Source: Mycolicibacterium brumae | GTDB taxonomy: Bacteria > Actinomycetota > Actinomycetes > Mycobacteriales > Mycobacteriaceae | Direction of reading: 5' to 3' | Assembly (NCBI RefSeq): GCF_025215495.1 | Contig: NZ_CP104302.1 | Span: 2,914,001 to 2,978,000 of the forward strand | DNA: 64,000 bases | In this document: piece by piece, positions 34,970 through 43,411 of the stretch | Numbering within the stretch: position 1 is the stretch's first letter | How the letters are laid out: each line of letters opens with the position of its first letter | Program-made: the position numbers and the translations under genes | The notes under the pieces: generated by a model | What the model saw: only the letters and a program-made list of their open reading frames with translations | Database searches by the model: none | Told to the model about the DNA's origin: nothing

Positions 34970-35533
34970 CTACACCGTCGACTGGCTCGGGCGCTTGGCG
35001 TCCGGATTCGATTCGTGCTCGATGGACAGGCCCTGCTCGGCCGCCCAGTCGTAGGCGTCGTGTTTGGCGATGATCGGGAGCCGGTCGGCGGTCCGCGAGA
35101 CCCCGGGGACGTCGCCGAAATCGGCGCCGAGCTGCTCGGACATCATCTGCGCGAACAGCGGGTCCATGTACATCCGCTCGCCGGAGATCTTCTTGTGTGC
35201 CGGATCGAAGGCCAGCACCACCAGGTAGAGGCCACTGACGCGGTTGCCCTCCAGGGTGTTGAAGGACATCACCGCCTCGCGCAGCAGCGTGTTGTCGCAC
35301 ATCGCGTGGATTCGCTTCTCGGCGGCCACATCTCGGTGGTCGACGGGCAGGATCCGGCGGTACATCTCGCGCACCGCCTGCTGTCCGTCGATGATCCATC
35401 CCAGCGCCGACAGTTCATAGTGCGGGTCGGGCACCACGGTGGCCATGGTGGCGTCGATGTCCTGGTTCAGCTCCGCGATCTCGTGCGCCAGCAGTACGGC
35501 TTCCATCTCTTCGAGCGTCATATTCGTCGTCAT
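34970..35533 (-). CDS. NTF2-like (SnoaL-type) protein, paralogue 1
   Basis: A 187-residue alpha+beta-barrel protein (TLEEMEAVLLAHEIAELNQ, PHYELSALGWIIDGQQAVRE, KISGERMYMDPLFAQMM). It shares the block ISGERM(Y/F)MD and the E-x-x-x-LLAHE opening with 35577-36098 and 38304-38816, so the window holds three paralogues. SnoaL-like folds act as cyclases, isomerases, dehydratases or binding proteins; function is unknown. The ATG at 35533 follows GAAGGG at eight bases. Confidence 0.85.
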   Translation of the reverse strand: MTTNMTLEEMEAVLLAHEIAELNQDIDATMATVVPDPHYELSALGWIIDGQQAVREMYRRILPVDHRDVAAEKRIHAMCDNTLLREAVMSFNTLEGNRVSGLYLVVLAFDPAHKKISGERMYMDPLFAQMMSEQLGADFGDVPGVSRTADRLPIIAKHDAYDWAAEQGLSIEHESNPDAKRPSQSTV

Positions 35534-35576
35534 CACTGCATCCCTTCGGTTGGTGCGTTCACTGACCGGGCTGTGG

Positions 35577-36098
35577 TCAGTTGATGGTCAGGCCGCGACG
35601 CTCTGCGACCGCGTAGGCGTCGTGCCGGTCGATCTGGGGCGCGAAGTCGCTGAGCTTGCGGATGCCGGGCTGCTTCTCGAAATCCGGTCCGAGGTTCTGC
35701 TTGAACATCTCCGCGAAGTTCGGGTCCATGTACATCCGCTCGCCGGAGATCAGCTTGGTCTCCGGGTCGAAGGACATCACCACCAGGTACTGGCCGGTGA
35801 CCCGTTCGCCGTCGTCCTTGGTGAACGAGACGTGCGCCTCCCGGACCAGGGTGTTGGCGGCGATGGCGTGAATCCGCATCTCGGCGGCCACATTTCGGTG
35901 TCGGTTGCCCGGCAGGATCTTGCTGTAGGCCAGCCGCACCGCCTCATGCCCCTCGAATGCGAGTCCCAGGGTCGCCAGTTCGTAGTGCGGGTTGGGCGAC
36001 AGGGTCGCCATGGTGCGGTCGATGTCTTCCTCGAGTTCGGCGATTTCGTGTTCGAGGAGAATCGCCTCTATTTCCTTCTTGGTCAGGTCGTCGGCCAT
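35577..36098 (-). CDS. NTF2-like (SnoaL-type) protein, paralogue 2
   Basis: A 173-residue protein (TKKEIEAILLEHEIAELEED, PHYELATLGLAFEGHEAVRL, LISGERMYMDPNFAEMF). It is the closest relative of the next gene, so the pair looks like a tandem duplication. It lies 26 bp after the SDR at 36125-37066 and 43 bp before paralogue 1. GAGGAG upstream of the ATG is a strong ribosome site. Possibly the two form a heteromer. Confidence 0.86.
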   Translation of the reverse strand: MADDLTKKEIEAILLEHEIAELEEDIDRTMATLSPNPHYELATLGLAFEGHEAVRLAYSKILPGNRHRNVAAEMRIHAIAANTLVREAHVSFTKDDGERVTGQYLVVMSFDPETKLISGERMYMDPNFAEMFKQNLGPDFEKQPGIRKLSDFAPQIDRHDAYAVAERRGLTIN

Positions 36099-36124
36099 TG
36101 GGGCTCCTCTTCGATCGGTGGGCT

Positions 36125-37066
36125 TCACTTCTTCCAGTCCTCCTTCAAATCGCCCTGCCAGTTGGCGGCCAGGGCGGCGTTGAAGCGGGTCATGTCGTAG
36201 GCGGCGTCGGTCACGTGCTCGGCGGCGCTCATGTCGCTGGCCTGTTCGAAGTGCTCGGCGACGAACTCTGCGGTGAGCGCGTCGTCGCTGACGCCGGCGT
36301 TGCCGTAGACGGCGTAGCGGCTGAAACGTCCGCCGCCGATCCGGAAGAGGCCGCCCGAGGCGTCGCAGTCCCGGCTGCACAGGTACGCCACGCCCTCCCC
36401 CACCAGTTCGGGAGTGTGGGAGCGGAACCATTCCATGGCGCCGGGGTCGGCGGTCTCCTCGACGCTGCGGGTGTAGGCCTGCGGGAAGACGGTGTTGACC
36501 AGAATGCCGAGCGGTTTGCCCTCGATGGCCGCGGCGCTGGAGATGCCGATGACGCCGCCCTTGGCCGCGACGTAACCGAGCATGCCCTGCTGACCGAGGA
36601 CGGTGTTGGAGGAGGTGTTGACGATGCGGCCGTAGCCTTGTTCGCGCATCAGCGGCCAGACCCGGCGCATCAGCGTCATCGCGCCGATCAGGTTGGTGCG
36701 GATCTCCCCTTCGAGGTGCCCGTCGGTGTCCTCATCGACGGCGTGGAACGGGCGACTGCCGCCGGCGTTGTTGACCAGGATGTCGACCCGGCCGAAGGCG
36801 TTCACGGCGGCCTCGACGATGCCGCGGGCGCTTTCCGCGGTGCCGACCGAGGATCCGTCGGCGACTGCGTCGCCGCCGGCGGCCTTGATCTCCTCGACCA
36901 CGGCCTGGGCGACCTCGGTGGTGCCGGCGGTCATGGTGTCGAAGGAGCCGCCGTAGTCGTTCACCAGCACCTTTGCGCCACGTTTACCCAGCGCGAGGGC
37001 GGTGGCGCGGCCGATTCCGCGGCCCGCGCCGGTGACGATCGCGACCTGTCCCGCAAAGCTCAACAT
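36125..37066 (-). CDS. SDR related to the dehydrogenase domain of multifunctional enzyme type 2
   Basis: A 313-residue SDR with TGAGRGIGRATA, LVNDYGGSFD, LVNNAGGSRPF and active-site YVAAKGG. The LVNDxGG segment after the Rossmann fold is typical of the (3R)-hydroxyacyl-CoA dehydrogenase domain of MFE-2/HSD17B4 proteins. The C-terminal extension (EFVAEHFEQASDMSAAEHVT) exceeds the SDR core. AAGGAG is seven bases before ATG 37066. It leads the unit 37066-34218, downstream of a degenerate motif A. Confidence 0.9.
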   Translation of the reverse strand: MLSFAGQVAIVTGAGRGIGRATALALGKRGAKVLVNDYGGSFDTMTAGTTEVAQAVVEEIKAAGGDAVADGSSVGTAESARGIVEAAVNAFGRVDILVNNAGGSRPFHAVDEDTDGHLEGEIRTNLIGAMTLMRRVWPLMREQGYGRIVNTSSNTVLGQQGMLGYVAAKGGVIGISSAAAIEGKPLGILVNTVFPQAYTRSVEETADPGAMEWFRSHTPELVGEGVAYLCSRDCDASGGLFRIGGGRFSRYAVYGNAGVSDDALTAEFVAEHFEQASDMSAAEHVTDAAYDMTRFNAALAANWQGDLKEDWKK

Positions 37067-37077
37067 CAACCGACTCC

Positions 37078-37097
37078 TTAATAGATCGCCCTATTGA
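37078..37097. promoter_or_regulatory. Motif A-like operator, copy 10 (degenerate)
   Basis: AATAGATCGCCCTATTGA matches GTATATAGATCGCTCTAG (copy 11) in the core TAGATCGC-CTA. It lies just before the SDR gene starting at 37066 (minus). Confidence 0.45.
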
Positions 37098-37129
37098 CGG
37101 GTTCGAGCGAATGTGACTAGGGTAACTCT

Positions 37130-37147
37130 CTAGATCAATCTATCCAA
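37130..37147. promoter_or_regulatory. Motif A operator, copy 9
   Basis: CTAGATCAATCTATCCAA (reverse complement TTGGATAGATTGATCTAG), 29 bp before the MDR gene at 37176. Confidence 0.8.
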
Positions 37148-37175
37148 TAGTAATCGAGAGATTCAGGAGGGTGAT

Positions 37176-38168
37176 ATGCCCGAGACCTTCAACGCCTTCG
37201 TCGTGAACAAGGACGACAGCGGCTTCAACGCCGGCGTCCAGCAACTCACGCTCGCCGACCTGCCCGACGGTGACATCACCGTGCGGGTGCAGTACTCCAG
37301 CGTCAACTTCAAGGACGGCCTGGCCTGCCTGCCGGAAAGCCCGGTGGTGACCAGCTACCCCATGGTCCCCGGGATCGATCTGGCCGGAACCGTCGTCAAG
37401 TCCAGCAACCCCCGGTTCAGCGAGGGCCAGGAGGTCCTCGCGATCGGGCAGGCCCTGGGCATCGCCCAGTTCGGCGGTTACGCCGAGTACGCCCGGCTCT
37501 CCAGCGACTGGGTCGAGCCGCTGCCCGAGGGCCTGACCCTGCGCGAGGCGATGGCGCTGGGCACCGCCGGCTTCACCGCCGGCCTGGCGATTCAGCGCCT
37601 CGAGGACAACGGCCTGCAGCCCGGCGACGGTCCGGTGCTGGTCACCGGCGCCACCGGCGGCGTCGGCAGCGTGGCGGTCAATATGCTGGCCGGTCGCGGC
37701 TACGAGGTGGCCGCCAGCACCGGCAAGTCCAGCGAGCACGAGTACCTGCAGAGCCTGGGCGCCTCGAAGATCCTCAGCCGCGAGGACGTCTCCGGCGCGA
37801 GCGACAGCCCGCTGGAGGCCGAATTGTGGGCCGGCGCCGTGGATCCCGTCGGCGCCGACACCACCGCCTACCTGCTGCGCACCACCCGCTACGGCGGCTC
37901 GGTGGCCACCTGCGGCCTGACCGGCGGCTTCGCCATCGCCACCACGGTGCTGCCGTTCATTCTGCGCGGGGTCAACCTGCTGGGCATCGACTCGGTGCAG
38001 TGCCCCGCCTCGCTGCGCGCCAAGGTGTGGCGCCGGCTGGGGTCCGACCTCAAGCCGAGCGCGCTGGCCGACAGCATCACCAACGAAATCGGTCTGGAGG
38101 AGATCCCCTCGGTGGCCGGTCCGATCCTCGGCGGCGCCGTCAAGGGCCGCACCCTGGTCCGGATCTAG
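37176..38168 (+). CDS. Acrylyl-CoA reductase/YhdH-type MDR
   Basis: A 330-residue MDR protein of the AcuI/YhdH family: MPETFNAFVVNKDDSGF, YSSVNFKDGLACLPESPVV, GIDLAGTVV, and VTGATGGVGSVAVNMLAGRG as the NADPH motif. The ending (PILGGAVKGRTLVRI) is a family hallmark. Members reduce acryloyl-CoA or other enoyl thioesters and quinones. CAGGAGG precedes the ATG. Motif A copy 9 is directly upstream and divergent from the SDR operon. It may dispose of a short unsaturated CoA ester from the pathway. Confidence 0.92.
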   Translation: MPETFNAFVVNKDDSGFNAGVQQLTLADLPDGDITVRVQYSSVNFKDGLACLPESPVVTSYPMVPGIDLAGTVVKSSNPRFSEGQEVLAIGQALGIAQFGGYAEYARLSSDWVEPLPEGLTLREAMALGTAGFTAGLAIQRLEDNGLQPGDGPVLVTGATGGVGSVAVNMLAGRGYEVAASTGKSSEHEYLQSLGASKILSREDVSGASDSPLEAELWAGAVDPVGADTTAYLLRTTRYGGSVATCGLTGGFAIATTVLPFILRGVNLLGIDSVQCPASLRAKVWRRLGSDLKPSALADSITNEIGLEEIPSVAGPILGGAVKGRTLVRI

Positions 38169-38214
38169 CAGCGACTTTCGCGAAAACGGGGACAGCTGGT
38201 GAGACCTGAGTCAT

Positions 38215-38238
38215 ATTAGAAAATATAAATTGTCAGAT
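38215..38238. promoter_or_regulatory. Possible degenerate motif B operator
   Basis: ATTAGAAA-N8-TGTCAGAT. The right arm is perfect, the left arm matches 5 of 8, and spacing is correct. It is 66 bp before the NTF2-like gene at 38304. Confidence 0.3.
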
Positions 38239-38303
38239 AGCCCACACTCCCGGATCCGACGCGGTGTCGGCGCCGGTGCACGCCCACTGAAAGGAAAATG
38301 ACA

Positions 38304-38816
38304 ATGGCGACGACCCTCACCCTGGACCAGATGGAAGAGCTGCTGGCCGCCCACGAGGAAGCCGAGTTCAACGTCGACCTGGAAGGCACCATGGCCACCC
38401 TGGTCGACAACCCGGTCTACGAACTGCCCGCGTTGAACTACTACATCGAAGGCGATGAAGCGGTGCGGGAGACCTACCGCCGCTTCCTCAAAGGCGGCGC
38501 GGACCGCAACATCTGGGCGGAGAAGCGCACCCACGCCATCGCCCCGAACAGCCTGTGTCGCGAGGCCTACGTGTACGTCGACCTCAACGACGGCAGCCGG
38601 GTCACCGGCCGCTACAGCGTGATCATGGATTTCGAGGGCACCAAGATTTCCGGCGAGCGGATGTTCATGGACGCCACCTTCGCCAAGGCCTGCCATGAGA
38701 TCTTCGGCGAGGACTTCATCGATGTCCCCGGTGTGGAGTGGCTCAGCGAGAAGAGCCCGGCCCCGATGCCGCGGTTGGATCGCGCAGCGGTGCACGCCGC
38801 CCGGCCGAAGCACTAG
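38304..38816 (+). CDS. NTF2-like (SnoaL-type) protein, paralogue 3
   Basis: A 170-residue member of the same family as 34970-36098 (TLDQMEELLAAHEEAEFNVD, ALNYYIEGDEAVRETYRRF, KISGERMFMDATFAKA). ATG 38304 was preferred to 38298 because AAAGGA is eight bases before it. It is separated from the other two paralogues by a divergent promoter, has no motif A, and a weak motif B upstream. The unrelated ABM gene follows after a strong hairpin. Role unknown; the repeated association with SDR genes suggests handling the same substrate class. Confidence 0.85.
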   Translation: MATTLTLDQMEELLAAHEEAEFNVDLEGTMATLVDNPVYELPALNYYIEGDEAVRETYRRFLKGGADRNIWAEKRTHAIAPNSLCREAYVYVDLNDGSRVTGRYSVIMDFEGTKISGERMFMDATFAKACHEIFGEDFIDVPGVEWLSEKSPAPMPRLDRAAVHAARPKH

Positions 38817-38846
38817 ATTCACACCGCGACAACGGTTTCCGACCCT

Positions 38847-38886
38847 GAAGGCGCTGGGGCGCTCGGCAGCGCGCCCCAGCGCCTTC
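38847..38886. terminator. Strong hairpin terminator
   Basis: GAAGGCGCTGGGGCGC and GCGCCCCAGCGCCTTC form a perfect 16-bp stem with an 8-base loop, after the NTF2-like gene (38816). Confidence 0.85.
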
Positions 38887-38947
38887 GGCATTTCCCACAG
38901 AATCCATTCCCACAGACACTTTGCCACCCACAGAAAGAGGAACGCTC

Positions 38948-39295
38948 ATGGGCGAAATCATGATCATCGCCACCTTCCCGACACTCACCGACGAGAACCG
39001 CGGCGAGTTCACCAAGCGCGCCGACGAGGCGATCGCGCTGGCTCAGAACGAGCCGGGCACCATGCGCTACGACTGGCACTTCCCCGAGGACAAATCCCGC
39101 TGGGTCGTCGTCGAGCAGTACATCGACTCCGACGCGGTGCTGGCGCACCTCGCCAACCAGGGCGCGGGCATCGCCGGGCTGGCCAAGCTGGCCGGCGGGC
39201 TCAACCTGCAGGTCTTCGGTGATCTGTCGCCGCAGCTGGCGCAGGCGCTGCAGGCCGCCGCTCCCCCGGTCTACAGCAGGTTCGCCGGCAAGTAG
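38948..39295 (+). CDS. ABM-domain (putative quinol monooxygenase) protein
   Basis: A 115-residue dimeric ferredoxin-like protein: MIIATFPTLTDENRGEFTKR, EPGTMRYDWHFPEDKSRWVV and EQYIDSDAVLAHLAN. It resembles the YgiN/ABM group of small cofactor-independent monooxygenases, distinct from the ABM protein at 13379-13678. GAGGA precedes the ATG by seven bases. It is isolated between two hairpins with no motif A; transcription may come through from the NTF2-like gene. Confidence 0.87.
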   Translation: MGEIMIIATFPTLTDENRGEFTKRADEAIALAQNEPGTMRYDWHFPEDKSRWVVVEQYIDSDAVLAHLANQGAGIAGLAKLAGGLNLQVFGDLSPQLAQALQAAAPPVYSRFAGK

Positions 39296-39302
39296 CCAAC
39301 AA

Positions 39303-39348
39303 AAGGGCCTCCGAGTCGGGCGTGATCGCGCCGGCCTCGGAGGCCCTT
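39303..39348. terminator. Hairpin terminator between convergent genes
   Basis: AAGGGCCTCCGAG and CTCGGAGGCCCTT form a 13-bp stem (20-base loop), between the genes ending at 39295 and 39432. Confidence 0.82.
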
Positions 39349-39431
39349 CTGCTGTCTCCGCTGTCGCTAAACCTCCCCCTCGACGGTCGGTTCCAGCTTC
39401 GACTCAGCTCCGCAGGCTCCGCTGAGCCTCG

Positions 39432-40370
39432 CTAAACCTCCAGCACGATCCGCCCGCGGAGGCCACCCTTCTCCAGGATCCGCTGCGCGTCGGCGGCCTG
39501 GTCGATCGGCATGGTCGCGGCCAGCCGGACGGTGAGCACTCCGTCCTCGACCTGCCGGCGCAGCTGGTCCAGCGCCGCCTGGTTGCGGGCGTACTTCGGG
39601 ACGAAGATCACCTCATAGCTGACGTTGCGGTCGTTGGGCCGACTGAATCCGCGCACCGTGGCGATGGACCCGCCGTCGCGCACGGCCGGTTCGAGCAGTT
39701 CGTTGACCACCGCGGCGTCCACCGCGCCGTGCGCGCCGTCGGGCAGCAGCGCCCGCACCCGTTCTGCGAACCCCCGGCCGCGGCGCAGCACCACGTCGGC
39801 GCCGAGCTTCTTGACCAGTGCCTCGTCGTCGGTGGACGCGTCGGCGACGACGTGCAGCCCGTCGTGTTTGGCCAACTGGATGACGTAGCCGCCGAGCAGC
39901 CCGGCCGCGCCCGTGACGGCCACGGTCTCACCGGGTTTCAGATTGAGGGTGTCCAGCGCCAGCCGGGCGGTCAGCCCGTTCATCGGGATGGTCGCGGCCT
40001 CGGCGACGCTGCGGCCGGCGGGGATTCGGGCGACCGACTCGGCGGGAACGATGACCTGCTCGGCGTAGGCGCCCATCGACCCACGCGGAATGACCACGGC
40101 CATCACCACATCACCGACCTGCAGGTCCGTCTCGGTGCCCGGGCCGATCTGCTCGATGACGCCCGCGGCGTCCATGCCGGGGACGTACGGCGGCGCCTCG
40201 GCCAGCGGCGCGGCGCTGGAGCCGACCCGCATGGCGATGTCGACGGGGTTGACCGAGGCGGCCAGCACCTTGAGGCGGATCTCACCCTGCTGGGCGTCCG
40301 CGCGCTGCGGCAGGTCGAGGATCTGCATGACCTCGGCTCCGCCTCGTTCGGCGAATCCAACGGCTTTCAC
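39432..40370 (-). CDS. MDR quinone oxidoreductase/zinc-type alcohol dehydrogenase-like protein
   Basis: A 312-residue MDR protein: MKAVGFAERGGAEVMQILDL, ASVNPVDIAMRVG, GMDAAGVIEQIG, and AVTGAAGLLGGYVIQLAKHD for NADPH. No zinc cysteines are visible, so it is a QOR-type reductase of quinones or enones. It starts at a GTG (40370) with AAGGAG seven bases upstream; the overlapping ATG is out of frame and followed by TGA. It lies 16 bp after the mce-associated gene at 40387-40749, so it may be the last gene of the long mce operon. Confidence 0.9.
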   Translation of the reverse strand: MKAVGFAERGGAEVMQILDLPQRADAQQGEIRLKVLAASVNPVDIAMRVGSSAAPLAEAPPYVPGMDAAGVIEQIGPGTETDLQVGDVVMAVVIPRGSMGAYAEQVIVPAESVARIPAGRSVAEAATIPMNGLTARLALDTLNLKPGETVAVTGAAGLLGGYVIQLAKHDGLHVVADASTDDEALVKKLGADVVLRRGRGFAERVRALLPDGAHGAVDAAVVNELLEPAVRDGGSIATVRGFSRPNDRNVSYEVIFVPKYARNQAALDQLRRQVEDGVLTVRLAATMPIDQAADAQRILEKGGLRGRIVLEV

Positions 40371-40386
40371 ATTTGTCTCCTTACTT

Positions 40387-40749
40387 TCAGGGCAGCGGAA
40401 CATACGGCGGCGGACCATCGCGGTCGTCGCACAGTTCCGCAACCGCGGTGTCCACAACAAAATTGGCTTGTGCCTCGGTCCAGCCATACGGCGGGTGAAG
40501 TTGGGAGTTCCACACGCCCTGGGTGGCCCACTGTTTCGGCGGGAACCCGCGCTTGCGCAGTTCGCAGACCGCGTAGCCCATTTCCTTGAGCTCGAATTCG
40601 CCACGGACGGTGTTGATTCCGGCTTCGTTGAGCTTGCGGATGTAGGAGGCGCCGTCGGCGTGCGCGACGCCGATGCCGACGGCGCCGGAGGCCAGGCCGG
40701 CGCCGAGCACGGCCCCGGTCAGCAAGACCGCTGCGCGGGCGGGTCGCAT
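40387..40749 (-). CDS. Small secreted protein, DUF732-like, end of the mce operon
   Basis: A 120-residue exported protein: signal peptide (AAVLLTGAVLGAGLASGAVG, cleavage near VAHA-DG), then a helical mature domain with two cysteines (GYAVCELRKRGF, VAELCDDRDG) and QANFVVDTAVAEL. This fits the mycobacterial DUF732 pattern of small two-Cys secreted proteins. Its ATG overlaps the stop of the preceding Mce-associated gene by one base (TAATG), indicating translational coupling. Role unknown; it is probably periplasmic and works with the Mce importer. Confidence 0.82.
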   Translation of the reverse strand: MRPARAAVLLTGAVLGAGLASGAVGIGVAHADGASYIRKLNEAGINTVRGEFELKEMGYAVCELRKRGFPPKQWATQGVWNSQLHPPYGWTEAQANFVVDTAVAELCDDRDGPPPYVPLP

Positions 40750-41396
40750 TACTGGCCCGTCACCTGGCCGATGCCGCCGACGTCGGTGATTTTCCAGTCG
40801 TTGGCGGGATCGATGGTGACCGCGTAGGTGGCGGTGGACTGCAGGTTCTCCGCCGCCTGGATGGTCTTGGTCATCACGCTGACGAAGGCGTCGACGATGT
40901 ACACGCCGTCCTGGTGCGAACGGACCTTGGCGGCGATGGGGGTGGCGGAGGAGGACCATTCCAGCGGCAGCAGGATCTGCTCCATCGCGGTGGAGGCTTC
41001 GGTCAGCTTCTTGCCGAGTTCGTCGCTGGTGCCCTCCACCAGTGCCCGCTTCCACGGCCCGAGGTCCTTGTAGTCCATGACCGCGGCGCGCACGGCGTAG
41101 TCGAGTGCGATCTGCTCGGCGCGGGTGCCCTCACCGGTCTGCTGGACCTGCGCCGCAGCGCCGCGCTGGGCGCCGATGTACAGCCAGGTCATCACCGCGA
41201 GCCCGGCGACCAGGGCGAGGATCAGCGCGCCCACGCCCAGGGATCGCACCGACAGCGAGACGCTGCGGCCCTTCCGGGCGGCGGGGGCGGCCTCGGGTTC
41301 GTCGAGGGAGGACGCCGGTTCGTCCACGGCGGCGTCGTCGATCGGCTCGTCGCCGTCGATCAGGTCGATATCGTCCTGCAGCGTTGTGGCGCTCAT
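40749..41396 (-). CDS. Mce-associated membrane protein
   Basis: A 215-residue protein with an acidic cytoplasmic N-terminus (DDIDLIDGDEPIDDAAVDE), one membrane helix (SLGVGALILALVAGLAVMTW, about residues 52-72) and an extracytoplasmic NTF2-like domain ending YAVTIDPANDWKITDVGGIG. This is the standard layout of Mas/OmaM-type proteins that follow mceF in mce operons. In Mtb such proteins stabilise or assist Mce complexes. It lies 36 bp after mceF. Confidence 0.9.
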   Translation of the reverse strand: MSATTLQDDIDLIDGDEPIDDAAVDEPASSLDEPEAAPAARKGRSVSLSVRSLGVGALILALVAGLAVMTWLYIGAQRGAAAQVQQTGEGTRAEQIALDYAVRAAVMDYKDLGPWKRALVEGTSDELGKKLTEASTAMEQILLPLEWSSSATPIAAKVRSHQDGVYIVDAFVSVMTKTIQAAENLQSTATYAVTIDPANDWKITDVGGIGQVTGQ

Positions 41397-41432
41397 GGTT
41401 TCACCGCTCTCCTGTTGGTGTGGTCGTGCTCA

Positions 41433-42395
41433 TCAGCGGCCTCCCGGCGGGAGGCTCACGTGCAATTCGATGGCCCCGTCCGGGGGCACCGCGGCCAGCA
41501 GATTCGTCAGGATCTGGCTGCTGTCGACGTTGCTCAGCGCGCTGGCGATGGCCTGCACGTTCGCGGTCAGCGGCTCCATCAGCACCCGCAGATCGGCGCC
41601 GCGGTCATCGAGCAGTTGCTGCAGGCGCTGCATGAACTTGCCGAATATGTAGACGTCGCCGGGCATGTCGTTGCGCAGCGGGAAACGCATGGCGCCGTCC
41701 CACACCCGCTTCAGCAACGGCCCGCTGGCCTTGAGGTGCGGCGCGGCATCGGCCAGCATCGTCCCGACGAAGCCGGCGTTCTCCAGCAGGCTCTGCAGAT
41801 TCTCCAGCGCCTGCTTGCCCTGCCCGTTGAGACCGGATGTGGTGTTGTGCAACACCTTTCCGGCGCGCTCCAGGTTCGGCAGCACCGTGAACGGGTCCGG
41901 CAGCGCGGCGTCGGCCTGGTTGACCACGTTCTGCAACTGACCCGGGTCCAGCTGGCGCAGGGTGCGGACCACCGTCGCGCCGAGCTCGGAAATCGACCCC
42001 GGAGCGACGATTGAATCGGCGGCGATCAGCTGGCCGTCGGCGAACAGCGGGCCGTCGGCGCTGCGCGGTTCGATCTCCAGGTAGGACTCCCCCAACGCGG
42101 AGAGGTTCTCCAGCCGGATGACGCTGTCGGCCGGCACCGGGTAGGCGTTGTCCAGGTAGAAGTGGATGGTGGCATTCGCAACCGAGGACTCGATGCGGTC
42201 GACCTTGCCGATCGGGACGCCGCGCAGCAACACATTCGAGCCGGGGACCAGGTTGTTCACGTCGGCCACGTCCATGGCGAGGTTTGTCCGATGTTCCGGC
42301 GGGCGAACCCGTACGCCGAGATCGGCGACGTAGAACAGGAATCCGGCGATCATGGCGGTGAACGCGAGGAAGACCGCGCCGGCTTTGAGCATCAT
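41433..42395 (-). CDS. mceF: MceF substrate-binding/tunnel protein
   Basis: A 320-residue Mce protein: one N-terminal membrane helix (AGAVFLAFTAMIAGFLFYVA), then the MlaD/MCE domain (TNLAMDVADVNNLVPGSNVL, LRGVPIGKVDRI, ADSVIRLENLSALGESYLEI) and a long helical tail. It is the sixth Mce of the operon and ends in VSLPPGGR. It starts in ATG-ATG overlapping mceE. Mce A-F are thought to form a hexameric tube carrying lipids from the cell wall to the YrbE permease. Confidence 0.93.
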   Translation of the reverse strand: MMLKAGAVFLAFTAMIAGFLFYVADLGVRVRPPEHRTNLAMDVADVNNLVPGSNVLLRGVPIGKVDRIESSVANATIHFYLDNAYPVPADSVIRLENLSALGESYLEIEPRSADGPLFADGQLIAADSIVAPGSISELGATVVRTLRQLDPGQLQNVVNQADAALPDPFTVLPNLERAGKVLHNTTSGLNGQGKQALENLQSLLENAGFVGTMLADAAPHLKASGPLLKRVWDGAMRFPLRNDMPGDVYIFGKFMQRLQQLLDDRGADLRVLMEPLTANVQAIASALSNVDSSQILTNLLAAVPPDGAIELHVSLPPGGR

Positions 42396-43411
42396 GGGAC
42401 CGCTCCCAACATCCGCAGCACCTGTTCGACGTTTCCGGACAGCTCGCGTCCGTCGGGGCCGACGATCGAGGTGATGTTGATCGCCGGGTACTTCTGGTTG
42501 GGCAGGTAGAACTCGTTGATGAATCGCCGCCACTGCGGGTACTCGTCCTCCACCACCCGCTTGGCGCCCTTGATCGCCTCCATCGCGTTGGCGCCGGAGG
42601 AGAACGTGGGCACCATGTAGAAGCCCTTGCTGTAGATGGTGCCGACCGAGGGCAGCAGGTTGCCGAACTCTCGGGCGATCACTGTGGATCGTTCGAAGCC
42701 GCGCACGCCTTCCGGGGTGAACCAGAAGCTCATCTGCGGTTCCCAGTTGCGGGCCACCGTCGAGGTGTCCTGCAGGCTGTTGATCATGATGTCGACGGTG
42801 TCGAGGTCGTTCGAGAGCGCGTTGAGGTCGGTGGTGACCTGGGTGACGATGCGGCGCACCTCGTCCTTGGGCGGGGTGATCCGGTTCAGTTTCACCAGGG
42901 TGTCCTGGGCGCGTTGGATCGATCCGCTGCCGATGAAGTTCGCCATATTGGCGATGGTGTCCTCCAGTTGCGGCGGGGAGATGGTCTGCGCCAACGGGAT
43001 CCGTCCGTCGGCGGCCAGCGGCGCGGACGGCTCGGTCAGATCCGCGGGGCGCTCCAGCGCCAGGTAGATGTCGCCGAGGACGGTGGCCTGCTGCAGCACC
43101 GCGGTGACGTTCGACGGGACCGCGACGCCCTCGTGGACGCGGGCGGTGACGTCGACGTGGGTTCCGACCTCGCGGACGCCGGTGACCTCGCCGACGGTGG
43201 TGCCGTCCATCACCACCTTGGCGCGGTCCGGCAGGTTCAGCACATTGGCGAATTCAGCGACGATGTCGTAGCCGTTGGTCTGGCTGTGGCCGGGCAGCGG
43301 CACCGAGTCCACCGTCAGCCAGGACAGGTTGGAACACCCGGTCAGGGCGGTTGCGCAGAGCAGCGCGCCGATCGCCACGGCAATCCGAATCTTCATCGTC
43401 GGCGTGTTCAT
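42392..43411 (-). CDS. mceE: MceE, lipoprotein of the Mce complex
   Basis: A 339-residue Mce lipoprotein with signal and lipobox AIGALLCATALTGC (Cys about residue 26), MCE domain (YDIVAEFANVLNLPDRAKVV, GTTVGEVTGVREV, VLGDIYLALERP) and a helical C-terminus. Every mycobacterial mce operon has such a lipoprotein (LprK/LprN type) in fifth place. Its start overlaps the mceD stop by 4 bp. Confidence 0.93.
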   Translation of the reverse strand: MNTPTMKIRIAVAIGALLCATALTGCSNLSWLTVDSVPLPGHSQTNGYDIVAEFANVLNLPDRAKVVMDGTTVGEVTGVREVGTHVDVTARVHEGVAVPSNVTAVLQQATVLGDIYLALERPADLTEPSAPLAADGRIPLAQTISPPQLEDTIANMANFIGSGSIQRAQDTLVKLNRITPPKDEVRRIVTQVTTDLNALSNDLDTVDIMINSLQDTSTVARNWEPQMSFWFTPEGVRGFERSTVIAREFGNLLPSVGTIYSKGFYMVPTFSSGANAMEAIKGAKRVVEDEYPQWRRFINEFYLPNQKYPAINITSIVGPDGRELSGNVEQVLRMLGAVP

